This document shows positions 34,159 through 43,008 of a DNA stretch of 64,000 nucleotides, piece by piece. This DNA comes from Pseudomonadota bacterium. GTDB lineage: Bacteria; Desulfobacterota; Desulfovibrionia; Desulfovibrionales; Desulfovibrionaceae. The notes under the pieces are model-generated. The model saw only the letters and a program-made list of their open reading frames with translations. It was not told the DNA's origin and did not search any database. Each line of letters starts with the position of its first letter. The first letter of the stretch is position 1. The stretch covers positions 25,492 through 89,491 of the forward strand of contig JAEYTO010000110.1 of assembly GCA_023433925.1 (NCBI GenBank). Reading direction: 5' to 3'. Both the position numbers and the translations under genes were made by a program.

Positions 34159-34725
34159 ATGGAGCTGGACACCGCCTTGGGCGGGGAGCGGCGCAGGAAT
34201 GCGCTCCTGGCCGTCGCCGCGGTCCTGTTCGCCGTCACCGCCGTCTACTACGCCTGGAGCTGGTACGACGGCTACGTGCGGGAGCTGCGCTCGGACATCG
34301 AGCTTAGGCAGGTGCAATATGACAAGCTCTCGCGCCTGGCGGCCAACCGCCCGCATTACGAGAGCCTGCACGAGGCCCTGACGCGTTTCCGCGACGAGAT
34401 CGTCTCGAACCGCTTCGTAACCGGCCGCACGCTCCCGCTGGCCGAGGCCAGGCTTCAGAGCATGGTCAACCAGATGGGCCAGGACGCGCGGATCAACATC
34501 CGGGCTACCAAGATACTGCCCCAGACCACAAGGGACAGCATGACGGTGCTGGGCGTGAGCATCAATGCCAGAGCCGAGATCGGAGCCATCAGGGACTTCA
34601 TCCTGGCCGTCCAGCAAAGTCCCTACAGCATGTGGTTCGAGCAGTTCGAGATCAAGCAGATCAGCTCACGCGAGGATCGCTACTACTATTTCGACGCCCG
34701 GCTAGCCGCACTGACCAGCCAATGA
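34159..34725 (+). CDS. gspM: GspM/PilO-like secretion platform protein
   Basis: A 188-residue bitopic protein: a short cytoplasmic tail, a transmembrane helix (about 17-35, LAVAAVLFAVTAVYYAWSW), a coiled coil (LRSDIELRQVQYDKLSRLAA), and a periplasmic ferredoxin-like domain (ARINIRATKILPQTTRDSMT through IRDFILAVQQSPYSMWFEQF). This architecture fits GspM/PilO, the partner of GspL. Sequence identity in this family is low, so the assignment rests mainly on architecture and operon position. A 166-bp untranslated gap follows before gspD. Confidence 0.78.
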   Translation: MELDTALGGERRRNALLAVAAVLFAVTAVYYAWSWYDGYVRELRSDIELRQVQYDKLSRLAANRPHYESLHEALTRFRDEIVSNRFVTGRTLPLAEARLQSMVNQMGQDARINIRATKILPQTTRDSMTVLGVSINARAEIGAIRDFILAVQQSPYSMWFEQFEIKQISSREDRYYYFDARLAALTSQ

Positions 34726-34891
34726 ACGAGATTATTCTTGTGTGTCTTGCCTTCACAAGCCCAAAGCGGATAAGACAGGTACGATCCCGGCCCGTGCCTG
34801 TCCCGCGTGGGGCTGAAGCGCGGGCCGGCGGAACGGGCTGGCGCCCCATAGAAGGCCAGGGACGCCGGCCCACGAGCCATAAGGGACACAC
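34726..34891 (+). other. 166-bp spacer before gspD
   Basis: No supported gene. CCGGCCCG (34787-34794) and CGGGCCGG (34821-34828) can pair as an 8-bp GC stem, the only visible structure. A frame opening at ATG 34722 continues into gspD out of phase and looks nothing like GspC. Confidence 0.4.
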
Positions 34892-37153
34892 ATGCGATAC
34901 GCCGTGGCCATTCTCCTGCTCTTCACCCTCGGATTTGCCGCTTGCGCCGAGCGTAGTGACCGCTCGGACCTGTTCATTCCGGCCGGGAGCATGGTGGACA
35001 AGAAGCCGGACAAATCCGGCCGATCCGGGGATGGAATCGGCTCCGGAAACGGCGCCGCGGAGTCCGCGGCCGAGTCCGAGGCTGTCCTGGCCGAGGTGGA
35101 GCGCTCCAACCGCAGGCTGAACGACCGGCTGGACAAGGTTCTTTCGGGCGAGTCGAGGCGCGCCAAGCGGGTCAAGGGCCTGCCCGAGGAAGGCGGCGAG
35201 GGCCAGCAGGTGTCTCTCGACTACCTGAACGCGGATGTCACGGAAATCGCCCGCCAGATCCTCAACCAGCTCGGCGAGAGTTACGTCATCCATCCCGGGG
35301 TCAAAGGCGCCGTCTCGGTGCACGTCAACGAGCCCCTGACCCGAACCCAGATCCTGGACATGCTCCAGGGGCTCCTGCGCATGAATGGGGCCATCATGCT
35401 GCGCGACGGCGAGATGTGGCGGGTGGTGCCCATGGCCGAGGCGCCGGCCTTGGCGCCTCTGGAGGGCATCTTCCTGGCCGGCGGCGGCCGCACTCCCGAC
35501 CGGGGGCAGATGGTGCGCGCCTTCAACCTCGACTACGTCCCGGCCGCGGAGATGATGAACGTCCTCAAGCCCTTCCTGTCCAAGGGCGCCCTGGTCTACG
35601 CCAACGCGGAGCGCGGCATGCTCCTCGTATGCGACTTCCCCCACGCCCTCCTCAAGATCGAGCAGATCATCAACCTCTTCGACGTGAGCGTGTTCGCCGA
35701 TTCGCACATGCGCGTCCACACGCTGCGCTACGTGCCCGCCGGCGACATGGTCAAGGAGCTGGAGCGGCTGGCCGTGACCGCGGGCATCAACACGCCCAAA
35801 GGGCCGCAGAGTGTCTCTTTCCTGGCCCTGGAACGGCTGAACCTGCTCCTCGTGGTGACCAAGACGCCAAGCCTCCTGGAATTCATGGATGTCTGGGTCA
35901 GCGAGTTGGACCAGGACATTCCTCAACTCGTCAAAGCGGGCCGCGCGGAGAACATCTTCGTCTACTACGTGCAGAACGGCGACGCCAAGGAGATCGTCGC
36001 GTCCCTGGAAGGCGTGTTCGCGCCCAAGCAGAGCGTCGAGCGCCGCACCGCGGCTGCGCGGGACGAGGAGAACGGCGATGGCGGCAGGCAGGACCGGGCC
36101 AGGTCCATGGGCGCGTCCACGCCGGCCCAGCGCGAAGGCCAAGCGGGCGGCGACAACCTGGTGCCCATAGGCCAGCAGATCGCCCAGCAGCGCGAAACCC
36201 CGCGCGCGCAGGCCGGCGCCGGGAGCCAGGGCATTGTCGGCAATCTGACCGGCGAGGTGAGCTTCGTGGTGGACCAGACCACCAACTCCATCCTGACGCG
36301 GGCCAACGGCGACGACTACCGGACCATCCTCTCGGTCATCGAGAAGCTGGATATCTATCCCAAGCAGGTGCTCATCGAGGTCATCATCGCCGAGGTAGCC
36401 CTGACCGACGAAACGCAGCTCGGCATCGACTGGCGCTACCTGCTGGATATGACCGGCAACGCGAGCATCGACTTCAACCTGAGCAACACGCCTACCACCC
36501 TTACCAGCGGCCTGGCCGCGGTGCTCGTGGACGGCGACCGGCTGCGCGCGACATTGAAGGCGTTCGCCAGCGACAACCGCACGCAGATTCTCTCCTCGCC
36601 GCACATCCTGTCCTCCAACCATATGGAGGCCAAGATAGACATCGGCCAGGAAGTGCCCATCCTCACCCAGACCACCGAGACCATCGACACGACCGACCCG
36701 GACAACGTTTCCTCGGTGCAGCAGAACATTCAGTACCGCAACACGGGCATCCTTCTTTCGGTCACCCCGCACATCAACGAACGCGGCCTGGTGCGCATGG
36801 AGATCAGCCAGGAGATCAGCTCCATCGAGGACACCTCGGTGGGAGCCATCAACTCGCCCCTGTTCCGCAAACGCCTTGCAACCACGACTGTCGTGGTCAA
36901 CGACGCCCAAACCATCGTCATCGGCGGGCTCATGGAGCAGGAGAATACCGACAACTCCAACAACGTGCCCTTCATCCGGCGCATCCCCCTGCTCAATTAC
37001 CTCTTCGGATACGAGAACAAGCGCTTCGTCAACCGCGAGCTGCTCATCTTCATCACTCCGCACGTGGTCGAAAGCAGGGAGGACAACGACTTCATCTCCC
37101 GCAACTTCCTTAAGCGGCTGCAAAGCATCAAGCGCAACATGCTCAAGAGCTAA
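34892..37153 (+). CDS. gspD: type II secretion secretin GspD (lipoprotein form)
   Basis: A 753-residue outer-membrane secretin. It has a lipoprotein signal (AILLLFTLGFAAC, lipidated Cys18), so it may reach the outer membrane on its own. A linker with a coiled-coil segment (about 55-95) precedes N0 and N-domain repeats (VSLDYLNADVTEIARQILNQ; RAFNLDYVPAAEMMNVLKPF; HTLRYVPAGDMVKELERLA). An extra low-complexity Arg/Glu/Ala-rich insert is at about 385-445. The secretin core runs from about 450 to 745 (VLIEVIIAEVALTDETQLGI, LSSPHILSSNHMEAKIDIGQ, VTPHINERGLVRMEI, VIGGLMEQENTDN). Confidence 0.93.
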   Translation: MRYAVAILLLFTLGFAACAERSDRSDLFIPAGSMVDKKPDKSGRSGDGIGSGNGAAESAAESEAVLAEVERSNRRLNDRLDKVLSGESRRAKRVKGLPEEGGEGQQVSLDYLNADVTEIARQILNQLGESYVIHPGVKGAVSVHVNEPLTRTQILDMLQGLLRMNGAIMLRDGEMWRVVPMAEAPALAPLEGIFLAGGGRTPDRGQMVRAFNLDYVPAAEMMNVLKPFLSKGALVYANAERGMLLVCDFPHALLKIEQIINLFDVSVFADSHMRVHTLRYVPAGDMVKELERLAVTAGINTPKGPQSVSFLALERLNLLLVVTKTPSLLEFMDVWVSELDQDIPQLVKAGRAENIFVYYVQNGDAKEIVASLEGVFAPKQSVERRTAAARDEENGDGGRQDRARSMGASTPAQREGQAGGDNLVPIGQQIAQQRETPRAQAGAGSQGIVGNLTGEVSFVVDQTTNSILTRANGDDYRTILSVIEKLDIYPKQVLIEVIIAEVALTDETQLGIDWRYLLDMTGNASIDFNLSNTPTTLTSGLAAVLVDGDRLRATLKAFASDNRTQILSSPHILSSNHMEAKIDIGQEVPILTQTTETIDTTDPDNVSSVQQNIQYRNTGILLSVTPHINERGLVRMEISQEISSIEDTSVGAINSPLFRKRLATTTVVVNDAQTIVIGGLMEQENTDNSNNVPFIRRIPLLNYLFGYENKRFVNRELLIFITPHVVESREDNDFISRNFLKRLQSIKRNMLKS

Positions 37154-37234
37154 TTTGCCTCTCCGGCCTTGGGCGGTTATATCAGGGGGCGCGCCGGCGT
37201 CCCCTTCCGTTTCCGCCGGCTCCGCGACCAACGC

Positions 37235-39487
37235 ATGCCACGATATCCCCACGCGACCACCCCAGCCGAAATCCTGCGCACGGTCTTCGGCTACGAGTCC
37301 TTCCTGGGCAGACAGGAGGACATCATCGCCCATGTCGCGGGTGGCGGCGATGCCGTCGTCATCATGCCCACGGGCGGCGGCAAGTCCCTGTGCTATCAGA
37401 TCCCGGCCCTTTTGCGGCCCGGCCTAGCCGTGGTCGTCTCCCCGCTCATCGCGCTCATGCAGGACCAGGTGAGCGGGCTCACGCAGATGGGCGTGCGCGC
37501 GGCCTGCCTCAACTCGGCCCTGACTCCGGCCCGCGCCCGCGCCGTGATCGAGGACGCCCTCGCCGGGCGGCTGGACCTGCTCTACGTGGCCCCGGAGCGG
37601 GCCGTGCGGCCCGACTTCCTCGGGCTTCTCGGCCGTGTGGAGCTGGCTTTGTTCGCCATTGACGAGGCCCACTGCGTCTCCCAGTGGGGCCACGACTTCC
37701 GGCCCGAGTACCGCGAACTGGCCGTGCTCGGCCGCGCCTTTCCCGGCGTGCCGCGCATCGCCCTCACGGCCACGGCCGACGAGCCCACGCGCCGCGACAT
37801 CGTCACCGGCCTGGGCCTGGAGGGCGCGGCCCTGTTCTGCGACGGCTTCGACCGGCCCAACCTGCGCTACACCGTGCGGCCCAAGGACCAGCCCTTCCGC
37901 CAGCTCCTGGAGTTCATCCGCCGCGATCACCCGGGCGAGGCGGGCATCGTCTACCGCATGAGCCGCCGCAAGGTGGAGGAAACCGCCGCCCGCCTGTCCG
38001 GCCAGGGACTGCGCGCCCTGCCCTACCATGCGGGCCTGCCCGCCTCGGAGCGCGAGCGCAACATGGAGGCCTTCATGCGTGAGGAAGGCCTGATCATGGT
38101 CGCCACCGTGGCCTTCGGCATGGGCGTGGACAAGCCCAACGTGCGCTTCGTGGCCCACCTGGACCCGCCCCGCAGCCTGGAGGCCTACCACCAGGAGACC
38201 GGCCGCGCCGGGCGCGACGGCCTGCCCGCCGATGCCTGGATGGTCTACGGCCTGCAAGACATCCTGGCCCTGCGCGCCATGCTCCGCGCCGAGGAAATCC
38301 AGGCCGGCGAAGACCTGAGCGACGAGGGCCGGGCGCACAAGCGGCTGGAGGCGCGCAAGCTCGACGCCATGCTCGGCTACTGCGAGGCCACGGCCTGCCG
38401 GCGCAGCGTGCTGCTCGGCTACTTCGGCGAGGCCTATCCCGGCCCGTGCAACAACTGCGACTGCTGTCTGGAGCCGCCCGAGACCTTCGACGGCACGATC
38501 ATCGCCCAGAAGGCCCTGTCCAACGTCTTCCGCACGGGCCAGCGTTTCGGCGCCGCCCACTTGGCCGACGTGCTCCTGGGCCGGCCCATGCCGCGAGTGC
38601 TGGAGCTGGGCCATGACAAGCTGAGCACCTTCGGCATCGGCGGCGAGCTGGATCGCGGGGGCTGGCTCTCGGTGCACAGGCAGCTCGCCGCGGCCGGCTA
38701 CCTGGCCTCGGACCCCGAGGGCTTCGGCGGCCTGCGCCTGACGCAACGAAGCTGGGAAGTGCTCAAGGCCGGCCGCGAGGTGCGCCTGCGGCGCGATCCG
38801 TCGCGGGCCGAGCGTCGCGCCGCGCGCTCGGCGGCATCCGGCCTGCCGGCCTCGGGCGAGGCGCGCCGGCTGCTGGCCAGGCTCAAGGAGCTGCGCATGG
38901 CCCTGTCCCGTGAGCACGGCGTGCCGCCTTACGCCATCTTTCCGGACCGCACCCTGCTCGACCTCGTGCGCCTGCGCCCCGTGGACCCGCAGTCCCTGCG
39001 CAGCGCCTTCGGCGTGGGCGAGCGCAAGGCCGAGCGGTTCGGGCCGGCCTTCCTGGAGCTTCTGGAAGCGCATGCCGCCGAGCACGGCAGGCCCGAGTCC
39101 GCGACTGTCGCGCAGTCATCCGCTGACGACGGCGGCCGGGCCAAACGGCAGCGCGGCGACTCCGCCCGCGAGAGCCTGGATCTGTTCCGGGAGCTGGGAG
39201 GCGTGGAGGCCGTGGCCGCGCAACGGGCGCTCAAGGCCTCCACGGTCTGGTCGCACCTGACCGAGGCCGTGGCCCAGGGCGAGCTGGAAGGCCGGGCCGT
39301 ATCCGGGCTGCCCGCCGAGGAGTACGAATGCCTGCTGGAGACCCTGCGCCTCCATGCCCAGGAGGGCTTCGAGGGCCTCAAGCCTGTCCACGATGGTCTG
39401 GGCGGGGCGTATTCCTACGAGATTTTGCGCCTGGTCTGGGCCGACCTTGGGCTGCGCGGCGAGGCCGACCACCCAGGTCCGTCATGA
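37235..39487 (+). CDS. recQ: ATP-dependent DNA helicase RecQ
   Basis: A 750-residue 3-to-5 helicase acting in recombination and repair. Walker A is MPTGGGKS at 44-51 and motif II is DEAH in FAIDEAHCVSQWGHDFRPEY. Motif VI is ETGRAGRDGLPA. The zinc-binding cysteines are C-EATA-C, then PCNNCDCC, followed by a winged-helix region. An HRDC domain covers about 550-620 (LRMALSREHGVPPYAIFPDR). The C-terminal ~100 residues (DLFRELGGVEAVAAQRALKA) look like the RQC-linked HTH-40 type. I prefer ATG 37235; TTG 37169 is the upstream alternative. It is not clearly part of the gsp operon. Confidence 0.95.
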   Translation: MPRYPHATTPAEILRTVFGYESFLGRQEDIIAHVAGGGDAVVIMPTGGGKSLCYQIPALLRPGLAVVVSPLIALMQDQVSGLTQMGVRAACLNSALTPARARAVIEDALAGRLDLLYVAPERAVRPDFLGLLGRVELALFAIDEAHCVSQWGHDFRPEYRELAVLGRAFPGVPRIALTATADEPTRRDIVTGLGLEGAALFCDGFDRPNLRYTVRPKDQPFRQLLEFIRRDHPGEAGIVYRMSRRKVEETAARLSGQGLRALPYHAGLPASERERNMEAFMREEGLIMVATVAFGMGVDKPNVRFVAHLDPPRSLEAYHQETGRAGRDGLPADAWMVYGLQDILALRAMLRAEEIQAGEDLSDEGRAHKRLEARKLDAMLGYCEATACRRSVLLGYFGEAYPGPCNNCDCCLEPPETFDGTIIAQKALSNVFRTGQRFGAAHLADVLLGRPMPRVLELGHDKLSTFGIGGELDRGGWLSVHRQLAAAGYLASDPEGFGGLRLTQRSWEVLKAGREVRLRRDPSRAERRAARSAASGLPASGEARRLLARLKELRMALSREHGVPPYAIFPDRTLLDLVRLRPVDPQSLRSAFGVGERKAERFGPAFLELLEAHAAEHGRPESATVAQSSADDGGRAKRQRGDSARESLDLFRELGGVEAVAAQRALKASTVWSHLTEAVAQGELEGRAVSGLPAEEYECLLETLRLHAQEGFEGLKPVHDGLGGAYSYEILRLVWADLGLRGEADHPGPS

Positions 39488-39797
39488 ACGCCGCGCCACG
39501 CGCGCAGGAATCGAGAGAGAGCTCCGCGCCCTCTCTCGGGCTCTCTCCCGGCAGGGCCTTGTCCGGAAGGGCGGCCCCTGCACCCCGCGTTTCCTGGCGT
39601 TTCGCCAAGTGCGGGGGACAAGCCTACCCTCTCTGTCGCATTTCAGCGATTCTGTTCCCTGTGCACGCTGGCTTGAAAAAAGCGGCAGCCGGTCAGATAT
39701 CCTCACCTGACCGGCTGCCGCGAACACGGGATCCAAGGGCCCGCGGCCCTTGGCGGGGAGAGGTGTGGAGAGGGGCGCGGAGCCCCTCTCCACGAAG
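39488..39797. other. intergenic hairpin cluster between recQ and mlaA
   Basis: No gene is supported. Four inverted repeats are packed here: CGAGAGAG / CTCTCTCG (39512-39538), the large stem at 39683-39720, CCAAGGGCC-CGC-GGCCCTTGG (39733-39753), and GTGGAGAGGGGC-GCGGA-GCCCCTCTCCAC (39765-39793). The third resembles the first hairpin of the 178-bp repeat element, so this may be a decayed relative. Confidence 0.55.
39683..39720. terminator. terminator-like hairpin between recQ and mlaA
   Basis: A 14-bp perfect stem CGGCAGCCGGTCAG / CTGACCGGCTGCCG with a 10-nt loop. It is preceded by TTGAAAAAAG, so on the minus strand the stem is followed by CTTTTTTCAA, giving a U-rich tail for the leftward mla transcript. 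Confidence 0.65.
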
Positions 39798-40658
39798 CTA
39801 TTCCTTGACCTGATTCAGGCGAGCCTGGGCGTAGATGTCGCGGATGGCCGCATATGGGTCCAGAGAGGCGCGCTTGAGAGCCTCGTAATCACCGATGCGG
39901 AAGGACAGGTCGTTGACGCCCTCGCCGGCGGCTATGGCCATGGGCACCCACAGGCGCTGTTCGTCGGACCACTCCTTGAGCTGCATGTCCTCGTTGCTGA
40001 AGTCCCAGAACAGCCAGGTCAGCGGGTCCAGGAATCTATCGCCCACGGAGCCGGTGAAGTCCCTGCCGGACGAGGGGCCAATAAAGGGCAGATAGAGGTA
40101 GAAGCCGTGGCCCAGGCCCCAGACGCCAAAGGTCTGGCCCAGGTCTTCTTCGGGCGGGTCCAGGTCCACGCCCTTGGCCACGTTGACCAGGCCGCCCAGC
40201 CCGAAGGTCGAGTTGAGCAGGAAGCGCCCGGTTTCCTGGGCCGCCCGGCCCGGCTTGCCTTGGAGCAGGCTGCTCACGAAGCGGATGGGGAAGGCCAGGT
40301 TGTAGAACGCGTTGGATATGCCCCGGCGCAAGGGCTGGGGAACGACCGCGCCCCAGGCCCTGGCTAGCGGCTTGGCGGCGTAGAAGTACAGGTAGTCGTT
40401 GAACCAGAACATGGCCCTGTTGAAGCCCTCGAGGGGGTCGGCGATGGTCGGGGCCATAGCCTGCTCGTCATCCTCGAAGTATTCGGAGAACTCGTCCTCG
40501 AACTCGTCCCCGCCCTTGTCGGCGGCGAACTCGTCTTCCAGTCCGGTCTCGCCGGCGCGGGACAGGCCACCGTCCTCCTGCTGGGCGAGCGCGGCCTGCG
40601 CGCTCAGCAGGATCGCCAGGCCAAGCCCGAGCGCCAGGATCGAACGAGTCAGGCCCAT
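39798..40658 (-). CDS. mlaA: outer-membrane lipid-asymmetry protein MlaA (VacJ)
   Basis: A 286-residue protein with a signal peptide (LALGLGLAILLSAQAALAQ) and no lipobox Cys. It therefore may not be a lipoprotein, unlike E. coli MlaA. A Glu/Asp-rich segment (about 30-65) is followed by the VacJ domain: DPLEGFNRAMFWFNDYLYFY, GRFLLNSTFGLGGLVNVA and GQTFGVWGLGHGFYLYLPF with IGPSSGRDF. MlaA extracts misplaced phospholipids from the outer leaflet and passes them to MlaC. It is the last gene of the mlaEFDCA operon, 10 bp after mlaC. Confidence 0.92.
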   Translation of the reverse strand: MGLTRSILALGLGLAILLSAQAALAQQEDGGLSRAGETGLEDEFAADKGGDEFEDEFSEYFEDDEQAMAPTIADPLEGFNRAMFWFNDYLYFYAAKPLARAWGAVVPQPLRRGISNAFYNLAFPIRFVSSLLQGKPGRAAQETGRFLLNSTFGLGGLVNVAKGVDLDPPEEDLGQTFGVWGLGHGFYLYLPFIGPSSGRDFTGSVGDRFLDPLTWLFWDFSNEDMQLKEWSDEQRLWVPMAIAAGEGVNDLSFRIGDYEALKRASLDPYAAIRDIYAQARLNQVKE

Positions 40659-40668
40659 GCTCCCTCCA

Positions 40669-41259
40669 TCAGGCCTTGGCCTTCTGGCGCAACTGCTCCA
40701 AGAGACGCTCGGGGCCGCCGTTGGCCATGAGCTGGTTGAACTGGCTACGGTAGTTCATGACCAGACTGACTCCCTCCACGAGCACGTCGTAGGCCCGCCA
40801 TCGGCCCTCGTCCTTGAACATGCGGTAGGCGACCGGGATATCCTTGCCCTTGGACACGACCAGCGTGCTCACCTCGGCCTTGTTCTCGCCCGTCATGGAC
40901 TCGCCCGTGAAGATCACCTTCTCGTCGGAATACTCGCGGATACGATCGACATAGGTATCCTCGACCAGGCGGGCGTAGAGCTCGGTGAACTCCTCCTGCT
41001 GCGCGGGAGTAAGCCTGCGCCAGTCGCGGCCCAGGGTTATCTGGGCGAAGCGCCGCTTGTCGATGAACTTCTCGGCCTTGGCCGTGACGCGGCTCTTCTG
41101 TTCCTCGAAATTCGCCGGATCCTTGTACTTGGGGTCACGCAGGATGGCCGTGATCTCGTCCACGGCGACCCGAATAACCTCAGTGGGCTCCCCGGCCCAG
41201 GCCAGTCCGGCCATGCCCAGCACGAGGAGCATGGTCAGGACGCAAACAATCTTGCTCAT
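40669..41259 (-). CDS. mlaC: periplasmic phospholipid carrier MlaC
   Basis: A 196-residue exported protein with a signal peptide (VCVLTMLLVLGMAGLAWAG) and the MlaC/Ttg2D fold: KFIDKRRFAQITLGRDWRRL, TPAQQEEFTELYARLVEDTY and AYDVLVEGVSLVMNYRSQF. It shuttles phospholipid between MlaA and the MlaFED complex. The start is ATG 41259. It is a paralogue of HpnM in the hopanoid island, with which it shares the GVS-xxxx-RSQF segment. It lies between mlaD (29 bp) and mlaA (10 bp) in one transcript. Confidence 0.93.
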   Translation of the reverse strand: MSKIVCVLTMLLVLGMAGLAWAGEPTEVIRVAVDEITAILRDPKYKDPANFEEQKSRVTAKAEKFIDKRRFAQITLGRDWRRLTPAQQEEFTELYARLVEDTYVDRIREYSDEKVIFTGESMTGENKAEVSTLVVSKGKDIPVAYRMFKDEGRWRAYDVLVEGVSLVMNYRSQFNQLMANGGPERLLEQLRQKAKA

Positions 41260-41288
41260 CACTCTGGTTATCCCTGTCCTTTGTGCGC

Positions 41289-41756
41289 TTATTTTCCCTT
41301 GCCGCTTCCACTCACGTCGCCGAACGCGTACTTGCTGATCAACGATTCGATGTCCAGCGCCGACTCCGTCTCCGTGATTATATCGCCTTCTTTGAGAAGT
41401 TCGTCCAGCCCTCCCGGCGAAAGAGACACATATTTGTCGCCGATAAGGCCGCTCGTCTTGATGGAGGCCATGGTATCCTCCGAGAGCTCGATGTCCTTGC
41501 TGATCTTCATCTCGACCATGGCCATGTACGTCTCGGGATCCAGGAATATGCGCGTCACGCCGCCGATCTTCACGCCGGCCATCTCCACAGAGCCGCCGGG
41601 ACGCAGGCCACCCACGGAGCTGAAGCGGGCCTTGAGCCGGTAGGAGTCCTCGCCGAGGATCTCCAGCCTGCCGAGCTTGATGGTCATGTAGGCCACGCAC
41701 AGCAGACCTATGAGCACGAAGATGCCGACCGAGGTCTCCATGGTGTATTTCTTCAT
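41289..41756 (-). CDS. mlaD: lipid-binding MCE-domain protein MlaD
   Basis: A 155-residue inner-membrane-anchored protein. One N-terminal helix (about 8-27, TSVGIFVLIGLLCVAYMTIK) is followed by a single MCE domain (YRLKARFSSVGGLRPGGSVE, MAGVKIGGVTRIFLD, GLIGDKYVSLSPGG). MlaD forms a hexameric ring on MlaE and passes lipid to or from MlaC. The C-terminal tail is short and Gly/Ser/Lys-rich. Its ATG overlaps the mlaF stop (ATGA). Confidence 0.95.
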   Translation of the reverse strand: MKKYTMETSVGIFVLIGLLCVAYMTIKLGRLEILGEDSYRLKARFSSVGGLRPGGSVEMAGVKIGGVTRIFLDPETYMAMVEMKISKDIELSEDTMASIKTSGLIGDKYVSLSPGGLDELLKEGDIITETESALDIESLISKYAFGDVSGSGKGK

Positions 41757-42994
41757 ATCGCGATCTCGCTCCTGTGCTCTGGATTATGACATTCAAGCCT
41801 GGCCAGGACTCTCTGCGTCGATCTGGCTCCGGCGGCCAGATCCTTGAGGTCCGCGCCCGGCCTGCCCGGGATGATACCGGCATGGATGGAGAAGCTGTAG
41901 CAGATCTTGGGATAGTTCCGCGGCTGAAGGACCTCCAGCTTGCCCAGCTCGCGGCCGATCTCGTCACGCAGCCGCTCCGCCTCGCGCACGCCCGTCTCAG
42001 GCAGCACGGTCAGGATCTCGTCCGGGCTGAAGCGCGCCGAGTATCCGGCCGCGCCCACGATCTTGTCCACGATGCCGGCCAGCGACTGGATGATATGCTG
42101 GGCTGCGATGTGCCCCACATGCTCGTCCACGGCCCCCAGGTTCTCGATGCTGAACAGGATCATGGAACCCTGGGACTTGCTGCCGGCGAAGCCGCGCAGG
42201 TAGCGCCGCTCGAAGCGCCGGCGCGTGTCCAGGCCGGTCAGCTCGTCCTTGAGGGATTGCAGGCTGTTGGCGAACTCCTGCACCACGGGATGGTCGAGCT
42301 GCTCCAGCTCCAGTGGCGAGCCCTCGAAGATGAACTTGCGGTCATAGAGGATGGCGATGCGGTTGGAGATATAGAACACATCCGGGATGTCGTGGCTGAC
42401 CAGGACCGCCGTGAAGCCGAAGCGCCTCTGGTAGTGAGCGATCATGGACAGCACCGCGTTCTTGCGGATGGGGTCCAGGCCGGTGGTGGGCTCGTCGAAG
42501 AGCACGATGCTCGGCTCGGTGATGAGCGCCCGGGCCAGGGCCACGCGCTTGGCCATGCCGCCCGAGATCTGCGAGGGGTACTTGTCCGGGACTTCCCCGA
42601 GCTCCAGCTGGGTCATCTTGGACATGACCTTCTCGCGTATCTCGTGCTCGCTCAGACGGGTCTTCTCCCGCAGAGGCAAGGCGATGTTCTCGAAGTTGGT
42701 CAGGGAATCGAAGAGGGCGTTATGTTGAAACATGTAGCTGAACTGGCGCTTGAAGGCCTTGCGCTCCTCCCGGCTCATCCCGTCGCTGGGCTTGCCCCGG
42801 AAGAGGATGTGGCCTTCGTCCGGCTGGAGCAGGCCAATGATGTGCTTGAGCAGCACGCTCTTGCCCACCCCGGACTTGCCGATGATGGTCGTGACCTGGC
42901 CCTCGTGGATGCGCAAGTTGACCTTGTCGAGAATCACGCGACTCCCGAAGGCCTTGCTCACGCCGCGAAATTCAATGAGCGGTTCCATGGCCAT
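41753..42994 (-). CDS. mlaF: MlaF ABC ATPase fused to a degenerate GGDEF domain
   Basis: A 413-residue protein; ordinary MlaF is about 270. Residues 1-240 are the Mla ABC ATPase: Walker A GKSGVGKS at 39-46, signature ISGGMAKR, Walker B IVLFDEPTTGLDP, H-loop VSHDIP. From about residue 245 a second domain aligns with GGDEF: DELTGLDTRRRFERRYL at its start, VGHIAAQ where YGHxAGD is expected, and SARFSPDEIL in place of the GGDEF loop. The metal-binding Asp segment reads FSIENLG, so cyclase activity is very unlikely. I start at ATG 42994, which has GGAGGA 7 bp upstream; the frame also opens at GTG 43012. Confidence 0.9.
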   Translation of the reverse strand: MAMEPLIEFRGVSKAFGSRVILDKVNLRIHEGQVTTIIGKSGVGKSVLLKHIIGLLQPDEGHILFRGKPSDGMSREERKAFKRQFSYMFQHNALFDSLTNFENIALPLREKTRLSEHEIREKVMSKMTQLELGEVPDKYPSQISGGMAKRVALARALITEPSIVLFDEPTTGLDPIRKNAVLSMIAHYQRRFGFTAVLVSHDIPDVFYISNRIAILYDRKFIFEGSPLELEQLDHPVVQEFANSLQSLKDELTGLDTRRRFERRYLRGFAGSKSQGSMILFSIENLGAVDEHVGHIAAQHIIQSLAGIVDKIVGAAGYSARFSPDEILTVLPETGVREAERLRDEIGRELGKLEVLQPRNYPKICYSFSIHAGIIPGRPGADLKDLAAGARSTQRVLARLECHNPEHRSEIAI

Positions 42995-43008
42995 CGTCCC
43001 GTCCTCCG

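Noticed and set aside
34722..35120. Frame after gspM considered as a possible gspC
   Set aside because: It runs into gspD in another phase, with Pro/Arg/Trp-rich shadow sequence and no HR domain or transmembrane helix.
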